A stretch of 64,000 bases of DNA from Amblyornis subalaris (Eukaryota > Chordata > Aves > Passeriformes > Ptilonorhynchidae). The stretch spans positions 3,713,723-3,777,722 of the forward strand of contig JACAXG010000054.1 in the NCBI GenBank assembly GCA_018881555.1, given 5' to 3'. Both the position numbers and the translations under genes were made by a program. The notes beneath the pieces were generated by a model. That model did not search any database and was not told the origin of the DNA. It was given only the letters and a program-made list of their open reading frames with translations. Each line of letters opens with the position of its first letter. Positions within the stretch are counted from its first letter, which is position 1. Positions 38,221 to 51,430 of the stretch are shown piece after piece.

Positions 38221-40473
38221 TGAGTGGTGCTTTCACTGATTTGCTTATCAGCACCCCTTCATCCTTACACAAAGCACGAACACCTTANCCTGCTGTTCTG
38301 CTATGTTAACCAAGTAAAAACAGCACTAAAGACCACAGCAGCAGGGTCTTACAGGAGCTAAAACAGTGACCAGGGAGAAAGAGGAGAAGAAGTTTGGAAC
38401 GAAACAGTCAATAACATCCCTAAACGACAAAAATTTTGCGCTCAATTGGAGACTCAGCTTAAAAAAAATCCCTCCAGTATCTTTTTAAGAACAGCAGTTA
38501 CCCAGATTTAACCTCTTGCAATTATTTTTTTATTTCAGTAATTATAGACATTTTTCTTGATCATAAAGTGATTACTAAATTAATAAACTCTTTGAAGAAA
38601 ACAAGGTGTTCTGAGTAATAGCACAATTGAGTATTTATGAAGAGCTGATCTTTTGAAAGTAAAGAAATATGATAATCAGTAAAAACATCTGTTACCACTC
38701 AACCATGGATGAATTATGAGCTTTTTTTGGGAACNGGAATATTCTTTGAAATTGAAAGACATCCACACTATACACAGACTGTACACAAAAGAAAATTAAC
38801 CAGGAATTTAATCAGAAAGTCTTGCTTTAAATTCTGCAGATTTAAAAGTAGAGAATATTCCTTACCTAAAAGCATGTTCCTGGGCAAAGGACTGCAGGGC
38901 AACTGTTATTTACAAGAGGAAGAGAATGCTATGGTAATCTGATTCTACTAGAAAAGCCTACAACATTTAAAGGTGAAAAACAACAAAGTGAATAAGACTA
39001 AGAAACTGATTTGCGGTCGTGATTTCAGCAGCTCCCAAAAGCATTATTGTATCATGATTGAAGAAAAATCATAAAAATCTACTATTCATATATAATTTAT
39101 ATTATAGTTTTTACTAGAGAGCTACTAATAGAAATTTTCCAATTTTTATTCTGAAATATTGTTCTCTCAGTTTGTGTTTCAAGCACTGAAGAATTTTTAA
39201 AGAAAGAGAAGACTTCACAAATATCTAAAATTACAGCCTCAAATACTCTCTCTGATTTCTAAGGTGAACTTTTGGCAGTAGTCACTGAGGAATGGTCTGT
39301 TAGGGAATGTCTCTAATAATAAACAGAGCATGCTCAGCAATGTCACTCTGTTACTGAGGTCAAAGCATGTACCTAGTCCATANGACTTAATCTAAGAAGC
39401 CCCTCAAACCAGGTTGACTTCAGGCAGTTTTTCTTTTGGATGGGCCTCATGTAGTTCTAATTTCTGTAGAAAAATGCTGGTAGAGATAAATCAAAGTAAC
39501 AGCATGGCCCACTATAGTAACTTTACTGTACAAGAAATTGCATCCCTGCACTGGAAGACTTTTCCTGGCATGGTTTGTTTTTCTGGCCTGGATGAAGCTC
39601 ATCAGTCTTTGACCTACAATTTCACTGTCCTATCTGTTCTGTTTCTTTTAAATTAGACAAAGCGAAGCAGTTTTGTAGGGCAAGTCATCATGTTTAAGCA
39701 GCTTTAAATTTTCTCTCCTGTCATACTAATTTTGAGAATTTTCTCTGATTCAGACAAAGAGAAGGTCATGGCTTTTAGTGTCTAGCCATTTCTATCCATA
39801 TTTCTTCACCATTTGTTGGTCACTGATGGAATAGTGTGGAAATCTTTTAGTGCTGTGTGCAGCATGTTTTGTGCTTTACAATTAGTCATCCCCCTGACAA
39901 GACACTATCTCTTCTGCAAACTGCGGAGTAGCTAAAAGAGAATCACCATTTTGATGCATTTTCGGGGTAATCTGCTCACTAAAGGTGTTGGCAGGTGCCA
40001 GAACTTCCACTGCATTCAGCCTCTTTGCCATGAACAGTTTCATCCTCCAGCTTAGTGCATCCCTAACAGATTTTGGACTCTTAGGAGAGAACAGCAGAAA
40101 CTCTTATATTTCAAAGGTCCTGACTGACTCAGAGTATCCACGTTCCTTGCCTTTTCTAGATGAAGGCTGTTCAGGGAAAGATAAAAGGTAGAATTTGAAC
40201 TGCTAAACCAAAATTTCTTCTGGACGAAATCTTAATGTCCACTTAAGTAGAAAGCTCCATTTAGTCTCAGTGTTGAGTTTGAAGTCAAGATTTTCTTANT
40301 GGGTCAATAAACCCTCACATTTGAATTTTGCTAGTTTTACATGATTTGATTTTTTTCCCCTTGGTGTCACAACATTTATGCATGTTATTTCAAGGGAAAA
40401 CTAACTCTTTCAAAAAGCATGAATGCCTACATAAACAGTACTGGTTTGCTTCTTTTATTTTCTCTTTTAAGTT
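38221..40473. other. unique AT-rich DNA, no gene recognised
   Basis: Short open frames without recognisable products, for example 38709-38942 and 39414-39656. No repeat recognised. Confidence 0.5.
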
Positions 40474-40570
40474 TATAGAATCATAGAATCATTTAGGTTG
40501 GAACAGACCTCTAAGATCGTGGAGTCCAGCCATTAACGCAGCACCACTGCATTCATCACTAAACTCCTGG
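40474..40570 (-). mobile_element. CR1 fragment, extreme 3' end only
   Basis: Minus-strand CR1 terminus: two tail octamers (TAGAATCATAGAATCAT), then TTAGGTTGGAACAGACCTC, AAGATCGTGGAGTCCAGCC, ATTAACGCAGCACCACTGC and CATCACTAAAC. This matches the CR1 subfamily with an ATTAACC-type 3' untranslated region. Truncated after about 95 bp. Confidence 0.9.
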
Positions 40571-43500
40571 GACTCAGAATGGGAACTGGGTGCTGCACAG
40601 GCTTCAGCAGGCAGAGAGACCCACTGGAAAATGAGCTAAAGAATCACTGTGTATGAATAATTTTATATACTTAATTAGATATTGCTGAGACATTTTTAGT
40701 AGAACAGCTTTTAACGTTGGTATTTCAGTTCTTCATAACTTTCCTCATCAAAAATAAGATAAGAATAAATTGAAAATCCCAATTAATTTATTTCAAGTGT
40801 GTACTTGCTTTCAAATGTATGCTGGATGAACTGATGAATTTTTGATCAAATGAATTCCACCATCTTAACTCTTAATTATTTTCAGTATAATTTTTACTGG
40901 AAGGTTCCGTTTGAGTATAAAAAGTTTCNGTTAATTGTCTTCATTAGCAGAACATAGTTTCAACTTTTGCTTAATTTCAAAACTTGCTTGTCACCAAGAC
41001 CTCTAATAAACTGCTTGCAATTTCAAAGGAACTAGGGTAATAAATCATGTGAAATAATCAATATTTAATATGAGCAGAAATAAAAAAAATTATCTAGGTA
41101 TTTCATGATGTGTCAATAATGTAAAGAAATTAATTAATGGCTATATTTACTAAATTGTACTAAGAAGTCAAATACTCCTTAAAATGTTTTATTGATTTGA
41201 TTACAGTAACAGTGTAAATATTAAAAATCAAACGGTTTTTAGAGTATAGCATGACAGTATTAAGGGTTGTCTAGACATTTCTGATGTTCAACTTACTGTA
41301 GGAAGAGTGCTGTCATTAAGGGCCAGGATTCAATAATACCAGCTGGTTGTACGGCAAAGAGCAGGTTAAAAAGTCAATCTCATGTTGTTTGTACTGCAAA
41401 ACTTTGGCAAGAAGAATATCTGCTGTTTTCCAGCTGTTGAATCCAACAGACATTGCTTGCCCTAGACTCTTGATTTATGAGAAAATAATTGAATGATGGA
41501 GTAGCTTTACATTCTGCAACAGCACTGCCTGATATTTCACCTCATTTTTTGAAGAATGGAAGTTAACAAGCTGCAATGAACCAAGCTTCAGAATTGCAGG
41601 CTATATTTTATTTTTTATCAGAAAAAAAAGTGTAGTTTTCATTAGTCTTGACAGGAGCACAGTGGTTTTACTGCTATACACTGTGAATAATACTCTCAGT
41701 GAAGATTTGAAATATATCTACTACTTAGTGATCTGAAAAATGCTCCATATAATATCCTGAGATTCAACTGCTCTGTTTGGTGCCTTGCACATCTCTTGCA
41801 TGCATTTGTGGAACATTTAGGGCATTTAAAAAGTTGAGGCTTGATCCTTCCAAGGTACACCCACACAGCTGTTTTTGAAGATCTCAGGCACATGAGAATA
41901 ACTATTCTATGCTTAAAGTGTGACTGTACACACCTTTTAGACTAAAATTTTGTACACATTTTAAAATCATGCTATTTCACTTGTAATACATTGAGCAGAG
42001 CCCATGTGAGTGGACTTACTTTAGGTTAGCCTAGAGAAAAGTATTTTGCCTTATAATTATTACCCCCTAGAAACAGACACTTTGATGAAAGCTAGAAATA
42101 TTTGAACATATACATTTGATTGTAACGGGTCTTTTTTCTTTCCAAGCAGAAAAATGTCTGATTACTAGTCATCAGCACCTGGACCATCTCTTCAGAATAT
42201 TCCAGTGTGTTAATTTTCACAGACAGGTTGTTTACCTACACTTCATCTTGGTACTTTTCAAATTGCATACAGCACTTCCATGGAATTATTGTTTATGTTA
42301 GAAATCTTCACACAAAAAAATCTGCCAGATTATGTAATGAACTTGTTACTTTTCTCCCAAGTGCTTGTTTTGATCTGTAGAGAGACATTTTGACACAGTT
42401 TGCTTTTGAGAACTTATTACAAAGGGCTTTGTTTAATTCCAGTGCAGGATGATAAAATACTTCATCATATTGAATGGTGCCAGGAAATTAACTATTCAAC
42501 CTCTAGTCAAGCTTCTGTCATTCCACTTTGACCTGTTTCATTCAGATTAAATTATTTTAAACACATACTTCCAGGAGAGTAGAAAAATATAATAAATATT
42601 TCACAATGTATGATGTCTTGTGCAGCATCATTATTCTGTGNACTGCTTCCTCTTTTCATGATTATGTGTTTGGTTTATTTGTGGTATGACTTAAATTAAA
42701 ATGTAATATTAGAACTAAAATCATGTTACCTCTGGTGACAGCATCTAAGATCTCTGATCTACCCAAATATTTTCTCAAAGCATGGAAAAGGGTCATTTCT
42801 TGGTCCCTCACAATGCTGAGCTCTTAACCTGACCTGATTATAGAACTTCACATGTGCCAGCCAACATGTACTATTAATATTTATTTATGTACTTATGTTT
42901 ATTTTCCTTTCCTTAATGTTTTAAAGGTTTGTCCATTGTCTAGTCCTATCATACACNGATCTGATTCTTGTAAAATCCTTTCTTGCCTCTGACATTTTTC
43001 ACGACTTTGTCCAGTTACTTGCCCAGTAAATTCTTTGTTTCAAAGTCTTAATGACTAAAATATCTACTTACCACCATGAACTAGCACTTAAACTACTTGT
43101 AAAGAGTATTAGGTTAAAAGACACTGTATAAATGCTATCAGTGTCTTTGTAAAATAGCCCCAGGAAGGATTTTTTTCAAGATATCTGAATAATACATATA
43201 AAATAACCCTATCATGTTAAAAAGAAAATNTAGCATTTAAAACTGTAAATTCTTATCTGTGCTACGTTAGTCTTTTTATATTTGCTTATTTTCCTAAATT
43301 TTTGTCTTCTGAAGTTGCACAACTGACATACCTTTAAATATCTGTTGAAAGAAACACTTCAACACTTTGTTGAAAGAAGCACGAGAAAATCTGGTGGAAT
43401 CCTTTTAAAATTGTATATTCTGGTGAGAAATTTAGATACATAAATCAGATTTGGTTTCAACAGGCTTCTGATAGGTGTTACTACCCGTTTATTATAGTTT

Positions 43501-45071
43501 CGGTTATGAAATTTCATTTCCTTCTTAGACACATCCATGTCTCTTTTTAATTACCTGCAAGAAGTTTCCCAGAGACCTTGAGATAGACATGATGTTTTCT
43601 AATATTCTTCCTAATTATAAGAACCTGCAGAAAGAAATAATTTAAGAACAAATTTTTGTATGTTTTTATGGTTGTTNAGGGTTTGACTCCAGTATGTATT
43701 TCCCTTGTTTGTTTACACTTACAGGCTTTTTCTGAAGTTCTAGTGTGGATACTGCTTCTCAGAACTGACCTCTCTTCTGTAATTCCCATGCTACAGTATT
43801 TTATTTTAAACACGATAAAATCAAGGGTCCACAGGCATGTATGAAATGATTCTTATTCTTAGCATTATCCTTCCTGGCAAACTGCATGGTAGGATGTCCT
43901 TCTAGTGTTGAGTAGTGTGATTACTGTCAGATTTGGAAGACTATTGGCTGAGATTTATTCTTTATATTACGACCACTCAATATTCAACAATTTAATGAAG
44001 CTTAAGTGATTTCTTTAGTTAACAGNATTCCCTGAACAGTGAAAAAATCAGTTATAATTATTACAGGAAAATGTATTTGAATAAACCAAACGAGTTATAA
44101 ACTTACTAAATTTATTTATTACTCAAACTTAATACTCAAAAAAATCACATTTTATTAAGTTAGGAAAAAGAGGAATAGTGGAAATGATATAATGTCATTT
44201 TTGGGAACAGCTATGAAAAGTCATCTCACTAATATACATATTCATTTCTAACTATGTGTATACAGTATATCAAATACATGACTCACAGTAAACTCAGCCT
44301 ACTGTAGCCTCTTGCTTACTGTAACTTCATTAACATAGCAGAACTGAATCCTGTGTACGTAACCTTAATGCTAATATGTCTTTCTCTTCATGTAAATGAA
44401 GGATACATTTTGATCTCCTGACTGAACTACAGTTTCACAATATCTCATATATGAAAACATACAATGTTCCTCTCATCATCTCAAAAAATCTCTCATTTGG
44501 CTTATAGACTTACACCCCACAACCTTTATTTTCTGGGATTTCTTATCCTATTTCTTAGCTAGTAGAGGTAATTCATCTTTCCCATTTATTCCTCATAAAA
44601 GATTGATTTTTGTTTCCCTGAATTAACAGTACTTTGTCACTGCCTCCATTTCCATCGAATTTTCTAGAGAAAAGCAACCAAATGATTCCTTCACAAATAC
44701 TTTATCACAGAGCTCAGTTTGTAGTGATAGACANATGCTGTATCACCCTGAGAGAAAACTAAAATAAAAAAAAAAAGGTCCCTGAAGAAAGANTGTTGAC
44801 ACCTTACTTTCCCATATGCCAATATGTGCTCTTTTCATCACAGAATAAGTTGAAACACATTTATTTTGTTACACCATCATTGTATTGAATTCTAAGTGAA
44901 GACACTCATATTTTCAAAGATATTTACATCATTAGAGTCACTCATTTCTGTTGGGAAAGTGTTCTCATCTACTTTAAAAATGACATTTGGGTGACATTTA
45001 AAGTCACTGAGTCAACAGAACAAACCTTTTTTTCTTTTCCTGGGAATGGAACTTCAAAAACACCTGTCTGT
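40571..45071. other. unique AT-rich DNA, no gene recognised
   Basis: No gene or repeat family recognised. An imperfect near-tandem pair (TGTTGAAAGAAACAC and TGTTGAAAGAAGCAC) lies near 43342-43384. Very AT-rich at 41040-41240 and 44040-44170. Confidence 0.5.
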
Positions 45072-45120
45072 AAAAAAAAAAAAAAAAAAAAAAAAAANAA
45101 AAAAAAAAGAAAAAGAAGAA
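45072..45120. repeat. poly(A) tract with A/G-rich edge
   Basis: About 36 A residues (one N at 45098) from 45072 to 45108, followed by GAAAAAGAAGAA. It could be a simple repeat or the tail of a reverse-transcribed RNA inserted in plus orientation. I see no recognisable mRNA or SINE upstream. Confidence 0.95.
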
Positions 45121-46585
45121 TAAACTTTGTCCTGTCCAGCTGCAGAAATTCTGCTAATTTTACTATCAAAAACTCTAAGTTTTTTCCGTCTTCGTAAAAG
45201 TTTATCTGATAAGGCTTCTGTCAGAATTCCAACCTGGCATAACAGGGTATTACTGTCACACTAACACCAACAAATTTGAATGGCAACACTCTAAAGCACT
45301 TTTACTTTGATCTACTCAGGTTACCNGACATAATACCCAACACACTTTTTAATGAGGCTGAGAGAGGAACTCTTTGCTAACTGGTAGGTGGGAGGTAAGT
45401 GGCACAAAACTTCCACTGACACCGTACTAAAAGGTCAGGTTTTAGCATTTGTGACCATCTGTTGAATTAAATCCTAGCTGGCTGCCTTCTGGATGCTCAG
45501 ATCCATACTTCCAAATGCTGCTTAACATTCAAAGCACTTAAGTCTTCACCTGTTAAATTGTTTGAACAATAACACTCACCTTTTTGTGCATACTCAAGGC
45601 ACTGACACTTTGAACACTGGGCAGGCTCTGCTCATTAAAGAAGAACCACTCATTACCCTCTTTCAGTGAATCCATCTGGGACTCTTGCAGCACACTGGAC
45701 CAGGTGAAATCTCACGGAGCAGGGCTCTCCTTCCTGCCCTACTCTCCATCAGACCTATGACACTGGAGGTCTACCTCATCCTGTCTCCTGGGAAGGACCA
45801 AAAACCATAGCTCCAGCTGCCAAGGAGTGTTTCAACCACAGGGTGTCCTGGAATTGTTCTGCACCTTTTCTTTCAGCTGAATTACTTGAATCTTTTCATG
45901 AAGTACACATCTTCAGCGCATTGGTCATGGCATACTTGGGAAAGGAAAAGCCTTGCTCCAGTTAAAAAGCCCAAGAAATATAACACGAATGTCAGAGATA
46001 TCTTAGTCCTCTTCAATGAGAAAGAGCAAAGGAAACATGTACAGAGCACTAAATTAGGATCTCATTGCACACATAATCAACACAGGGTTTTTTTTAAACA
46101 GAAAAGAACCTGGGAAGTCCACCGGCTAACAGGATTATAAAGTATATTCTTTCGCTTTACAGCAATTTATTTCAGTTTTGTACAATTTGACATTTGTAAA
46201 AGGCAGAAAAGTTTAAAAAAATCTACTTACAATTCCACCATATTTTCAAGCTGCTAACTCACATTTAGGCACAAAAAGCTGTAGACCATGTGCAGGACTG
46301 AATGACTTGTTCATTGACAGGCAATGTTCTTGTTAAAAGGCATTTCAAGAAATCAAAATTATCTTCAGAAACCAAGAACTCCTATTTTTTTATTTTTCTT
46401 CCCCCAGAGATGGATAAAAATCAGTGAGAGAGAAGAGGAAGAACATGGCAGGCCTGGATAGATTGGCAGTGAAGCTGAAATCTTTATTGAATTCTGGCCT
46501 AAGTGAGAAAGACAAAAACAAAATGAGAACCAAACCTGATTCTAACTCCAAAGACAAAGCAGGAGCCATGTTAGATAATAAATGA
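45121..46585. other. unique DNA, no gene recognised
   Basis: 45650-45860 is slightly GC-richer with no matching family. An 84-codon plus frame at 45886-46140 is unrecognised. Confidence 0.5.
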
Positions 46586-46945
46586 GAATCATAGAATCAC
46601 TGAATTGTTAATCACAGAATTGTTAGGGTTGGAAGGGACTTCTGGGGATCATCCAGTACAACCCCCTGCCAAGGCAGGGTCACCTAGAGCAGGTGAGGCA
46701 GGAATGTATCCAGGTGGGTTTTGAATGTCTCCAGGGAGGGAANCTCTGCAACCTTCCTGGGCAGCCTGTTCCAGTGCTCTGCCACCCTCAGCATAATGAA
46801 ATTATTCCTTATGTTGAGGTAGAACTTCTTGCATTTTAGTTTANGGCCAGTGTTCCTCATCCTGTCACTGGGCACCACCCTCTTGACATCCTCCTTTGAC
46901 GTATTTATATGCNTTAACTTTCCAAACTTCATCAAAAGAGTAATA
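46586..46945 (-). mobile_element. CR1 retrotransposon, ORF2 C-terminus and 3' end
   Basis: Minus-strand CR1. The tail is GAATCATAGAATCACTGAATT with an extra, partly duplicated copy (AATCACAGAATTGTTAGGGT). It is followed by GGAAGGGACTTCTGGGGATC, then the ORF2 C-terminal code. The minus frame 46684-46959 reads VAEHWNRLPRKVAE, then PSLETFKTHLDTFLPHLL, before its stop. This is the intact end of CR1 ORF2 including the conserved HWNRLPR segment. Truncated at the 5' side near 46945. Three N bases fall inside it. Confidence 0.95.
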
Positions 46946-47689
46946 CATTTTGCCGCCAAGGATCACCATTGATAGATGAGGATGCCAGATGGTGTGCTAA
47001 ACAAAAAAAGGTTTTAATGTCCTTGTTACAAAATATTGGTAAAAATAAAAACTTCATCTGGAAACACCATTAGTATCTCATAAATATTGGGCAATGGAAA
47101 TGTACCATTTATATGGGATTTAGGAATTAGCTTTCTCTAACTATAACCCCGTAGGTATGTCCAAGCCCACAGTAGAGCTAGCTTCTTTCCACATAACTGA
47201 TTTCTGAAGGACAAAAGCCTCTGTACAGAAGATCGAGTTATAATCCTAATTAAATGAATATTTATTTTTCCCAAATTTTCCATAAAGAAATTGCAGTGGA
47301 AAAAGAAGACTGCCTTGTTGGGTTGAGTAATGAGAAATTAATGTACTTCCATGTGAGATACAAGCAGGACAGAGCTCTAGAATTTAGGTTAACTAAATAA
47401 TCTCTACATCAAAGTATTAATCAAAAACTTTTAATAGCATCTATTCAAAAGGTCATGGAACTAGATGACCATAATCATCCAAAGATAACCTTAAATCATT
47501 GCTTATAGCTAGTTACTCAGAAAAACTCCTAATCTCAAATCTAAACTCCTGATTTATGCAAAGCCTTTTACAGTCCTCCCATTGCTATACGTAATTAGAT
47601 ACCCTTTGTTTTCTCTATAGAAAACTTTCAAATAGTAGAAAAGTATTATGTTTCCTGTCCTGGACTAACCATGCTTTTTGACTTTTCTT
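46946..47689. other. unique AT-rich DNA, no gene recognised
   Basis: No open frame or repeat of note. Confidence 0.5.
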
Positions 47690-48310
47690 CTTACGTCACA
47701 AATTTTAAAATTTGTATTTTGGTTTTATCTACAAATATCTTCTCTAGGCAGATTATGGAATTTACCACCATGACGTCTAGCGGGCAACTAGTGACAATGA
47801 GAAAAACAAAAGCGCTGAAGAAGGGGGAAACTCTAAGCCCAGAAACAGATGATTAAAGGGTTGAGGGGAAGCCCCCGAACCTTGTCCAAAGCAAGAAGTC
47901 GTTTTTAAACCTATCAACAAACACACAGACTGATGACTTAACTCTGGAGCACCTTGATAAANGACAGCAAAAACAGACCAGAGTGAGGCTACTACCTAGA
48001 GGGTAGGTAGCTTAGACTAGGAAAGGGAATGTGAGACGCAATCAACACACAGGACTTTGATCTCATCTTGTAAGAGTTAGCTGACTTTGCTAGAGGAAAA
48101 AATTGTACAAAATGTAACAACACAAAGTATAAAATCGTAGCTATAAGGATTAATAACATGTAANTTCTGGTCTTGGTTGCTGGAATTAGGTGAATATAAA
48201 GACCTGGATGACTTGAACAGCCATCAAAAAGAAACGTGATCCTGAAATGTGATCTGCAAATTCAGTCTTTTTCCATAAAATATAGAGTGGGTTCATGCAG
48301 TAATGATAAG
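47690..48310 (+). mobile_element. candidate LTR-like insertion, CpG-retaining
   Basis: About nine CpGs in 600 bp contrast with the CpG-poor flanks. Two TATA-like boxes occur in plus orientation, TATAAAA at 48128 and TATAAA at 48195, and the A-rich poly(A)-like CCATAAAATATAG lies about 80 bases after the second. That spacing resembles an LTR promoter with a short R region. A GGGGAAGCCCCCGAACC segment lies near 47861. I cannot fix terminal TG/CA ends or a target-site duplication, and no internal retroviral code is present. A non-LTR origin or a regulatory island remains possible. Confidence 0.35.
47698..47715. repeat. perfect 18-bp palindrome
   Basis: ACAAATTTTAAAATTTGT is its own reverse complement. 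It lies directly after a CRE-like TTACGTCA. Confidence 0.95.
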
Positions 48311-51138
48311 GTAATTAAAAAATATGGAAATAACTTTGTCACAAACTCAGTTTCTCTGAGTTAGATTAAAAAAAAAAAGCAACAACTAGATGTATTTGGG
48401 CCTTCCAGGGTAAACATTCTGCAAAAATAATTGCTCTCTTTCAAGTGGAACTAAATCCAAGACAAGCAGTAATGTCCATAGTAATTATCAGTGGGTTAGT
48501 CATCTGCAAACACCTCTGGCAATCAGAGCTGAAGTTCCTAAGAAACAATTTGAAGCTCCCTCGGCTCCCTCCTTCTAGCTGGGGAAGCAGCTGCTCCAAT
48601 TGCTCAAACATCTTGGGAGATCCACTGGTAAGTGAATAGGGGCTACTGCAGCTTCCAATACTAGAAGAAGTGATGGGGACAACTTGATCTTCCCCAAGGA
48701 AGAACGTGGAAACTCTGTTTATTTACTCACAGTCACTGCTGTGGAGCAATTCGGCAGAGTCCCTTCCTGTCTCTACCTGGAAACACAGGGCCCTTCCCAG
48801 CCATGTGCCTGCCTGCCTTCCAGAAGACACAGGATTCAGCCTGTATTGAGCTTGGTTGAGTTCAGCAACCCTTTAAACAAAGCTTGAAGGGACTCCTTAA
48901 AGATCCTGCTCTAGACTACTGTGTATTCTTGTCTAGAGTTAAAAGTGATTCTGAGCGACAGATCAATAAAACATTTATACTGTTGATTAAACTCATCTCA
49001 GTGCCAAACTCCTACCTCATACAACAGCCAAGATTATTCGCATATAAAGTGCATTCCAGCTTCAGCTGCAGAACACCAGAAGGCTTGGTATACAAAACAA
49101 AGGATGAGATGACTCATAAATCACAGGAAAATAAACCTCTGGGAAATCGTTACTATTCAACCATATGTCTTCTTTTTTTGTTGTTGGGGTTTTGTGTGGG
49201 TTTTTTTTCCCACTAGCAATGATAAATCCTATAAACAAAAGAAGAACTATTTAAATATTTTAACTGATTCTTAATTTATTGCCATGATGATAACTGAAGC
49301 TTAAAAGGCTGATAGAACAGATCAAATCTTTACTTACAAGATTTACAAAAGAATCAACACTTACAACAGGGACTGATCCTTTCAAAGCACTTAATGGGTA
49401 AAAATAAAATAAAAATTAAAACTTTATATTTTTAATGTTCTTAGTTTACCTGCTCACTTAAATATATCCTATTTACATATAAAGTGACATACTCTGAAAG
49501 ATCCTTGTGAAGATTTTTCAGAAAAGCTATTCCACAGGAAATACTTGCTCCTCACTGCATTTCAAAATGGCTCACAGAATAAAACTTTCACAAGCTCCTC
49601 AGCTACCACTGGTTCTAGCTGCAAGAAACAACAATCACAGCATTTTTCAAACTACTGGTTAATCATTTATGAAAATGATGGTTTGAAATATTCAAGAAAT
49701 GCTTTTTGCACAAATTACGTGTAAGCAGACCTGTGTATCTGTGTGAAACATCTTCATTCAGCTGAAGTGTGTTGTTGAAGACAGCAGCACCGACCATTTG
49801 TGATGGGTCTATTTTCTGGAAACCTTGACACTGATAGATTCTAAGACTACTGCAGCACCCACTTGAGTAGTAAACCAACTGACTACTCTGTTAGATTTGA
49901 ACACCTGAGTCCACCTTTGCAAGGGCTATGTTTTAAAATCCATGATACACCACTGGAACTTTTGTTTCTGAGTCCCAAAATATAAATCTCCAATACCTGC
50001 TTGTCATACATCCAGCACTTGAGGTTTTTGTTCTTCCTAAGTCCCAGGATGTGGCTTCTAATATCAACATCTTAAAGTGGAAGACTAGAATGATAAAAGC
50101 AAGTTAGAGACCTCTGGGGACCTGCATCTCCACCAGTCCAAGAAACCCTTCCTGCTCCTATCCTACCATTCCCGCAGTTCTTCAAGCCTAACCATTGCTA
50201 TTTGCTGAGAGACTAAAAAGAACATATTTCTGAAACTGGAATAATCAGTGGTCTTTGGAAGACATTAGGTGATTTTTAGCAAAAAAAAAATTGCCAACTC
50301 TGTTAACTTCTTTCATGTACAGCTTTGAAAAGATATTTGCTTGTCTAGCGGCAGAGAAGGTAGCCCTCACTTTATACAGTAAATCAATTTCTTCCACGAT
50401 GTTCAAAACAAGACGTGTGGTCTGAGTTTCATGATGAAGCACAACCTAGCAAAAATACCAAAGTAAACCAAACCAAAACAGATAAAAAAACCCCCACACT
50501 CAAAAAAGTTTTAAAATTCCCAATATGGGAGAAAAAAAAAAAAGGAAAAAAAATCCCTATAGCAGTTTTCTCTACGAGAGGAACACATCAAAAGAAAGAT
50601 GCTACCTTTGTACCCTCCTGCAAGGCACAGAAAACTCATTTTTGTCTGTACTGTGCTCAGGAACAAGGTCAGTGTGGTCAGAAAAAAATTACTGCTGATG
50701 TCTTCTGAGCAGGTGTGGCCTTCTGTGCACGGCTGCCAGCAGTATGTGCCAGCTGCAGATATCCTGAGAACTCACTGGCACCCAGCAATAATCATTATCT
50801 ATTAGTTTCTTAAGATATTCATTTACAGTCCAGTCCTGGAAAGTGTTTCAAATGACATCCCTGATGACCACAGAAATGGCTCTTAGGTTTTTCAGAATAC
50901 AAAGATCTTAATCTGAAATAATAAACCTGGATCTTAATCTGAGTTTAATTACATTATGCCCCAAACGTTCATGCAGTTTGTTTTCATATATTTTTTCACT
51001 GCATGTAGAGAGTGCTAAGACTGCATAATATGTCCATATGTTTTCTGTTAACACTTTTGCCTTAGACTATTCATGTTTCCATAGACAAAATATGTTAATC
51101 CCTTCTCTGTCATTCACATGAAAACAAGTATTTTCATG
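48311..51138. other. unique DNA, no gene recognised
   Basis: Short frames such as 48884-49216 (110 codons, plus) are unrecognised. 48530-48860 is slightly GC-richer. 50455-50560 is A-rich low-complexity DNA. No transposon identified. Confidence 0.5.
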
Positions 51139-51430
51139 AAATCATAGGATTAAAAAATGGCCTGGGTTGGAAGCGACCTTGAAGATCATCTTGTTCCAAC
51201 CTACCTGCAATGGGCAGGAGCGCCTTCCACCAGACAACAGAATATCTAGACCACGTTGCTCAGAGCTCCACCCAACCTGACCCGGAACACTCCCAGAGAT
51301 AGGACNCTTCTTTGGGCAAAATATTCCTGTGCCTCATCACCCTCACAGTGAAGCATTTCTTCCTGCTATGTAATCTAAATCTCAGCTCTGTTTGAGATGC
51401 ATTGTGCTAAGCTTTGTGCCTGTCAGACAC
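51139..51430 (-). mobile_element. CR1 retrotransposon, diverged 3' end
   Basis: Minus-strand CR1: AATCATAGGATTAAAAAATGG (tail), CTGGGTTGGAAGCGACCTTG, AAGATCATCTTGTTCCAACC, ATGGGCAGGAGCGCCTTCC, then CATCACCCTCACAGTGAAGC and TTTCTTCCTGCTATGTAATC. A small insertion (ACAACAGAATATCTAG) splits the usual CCACTAGACCA block. Similarity becomes weak after about 51400. Confidence 0.93.
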
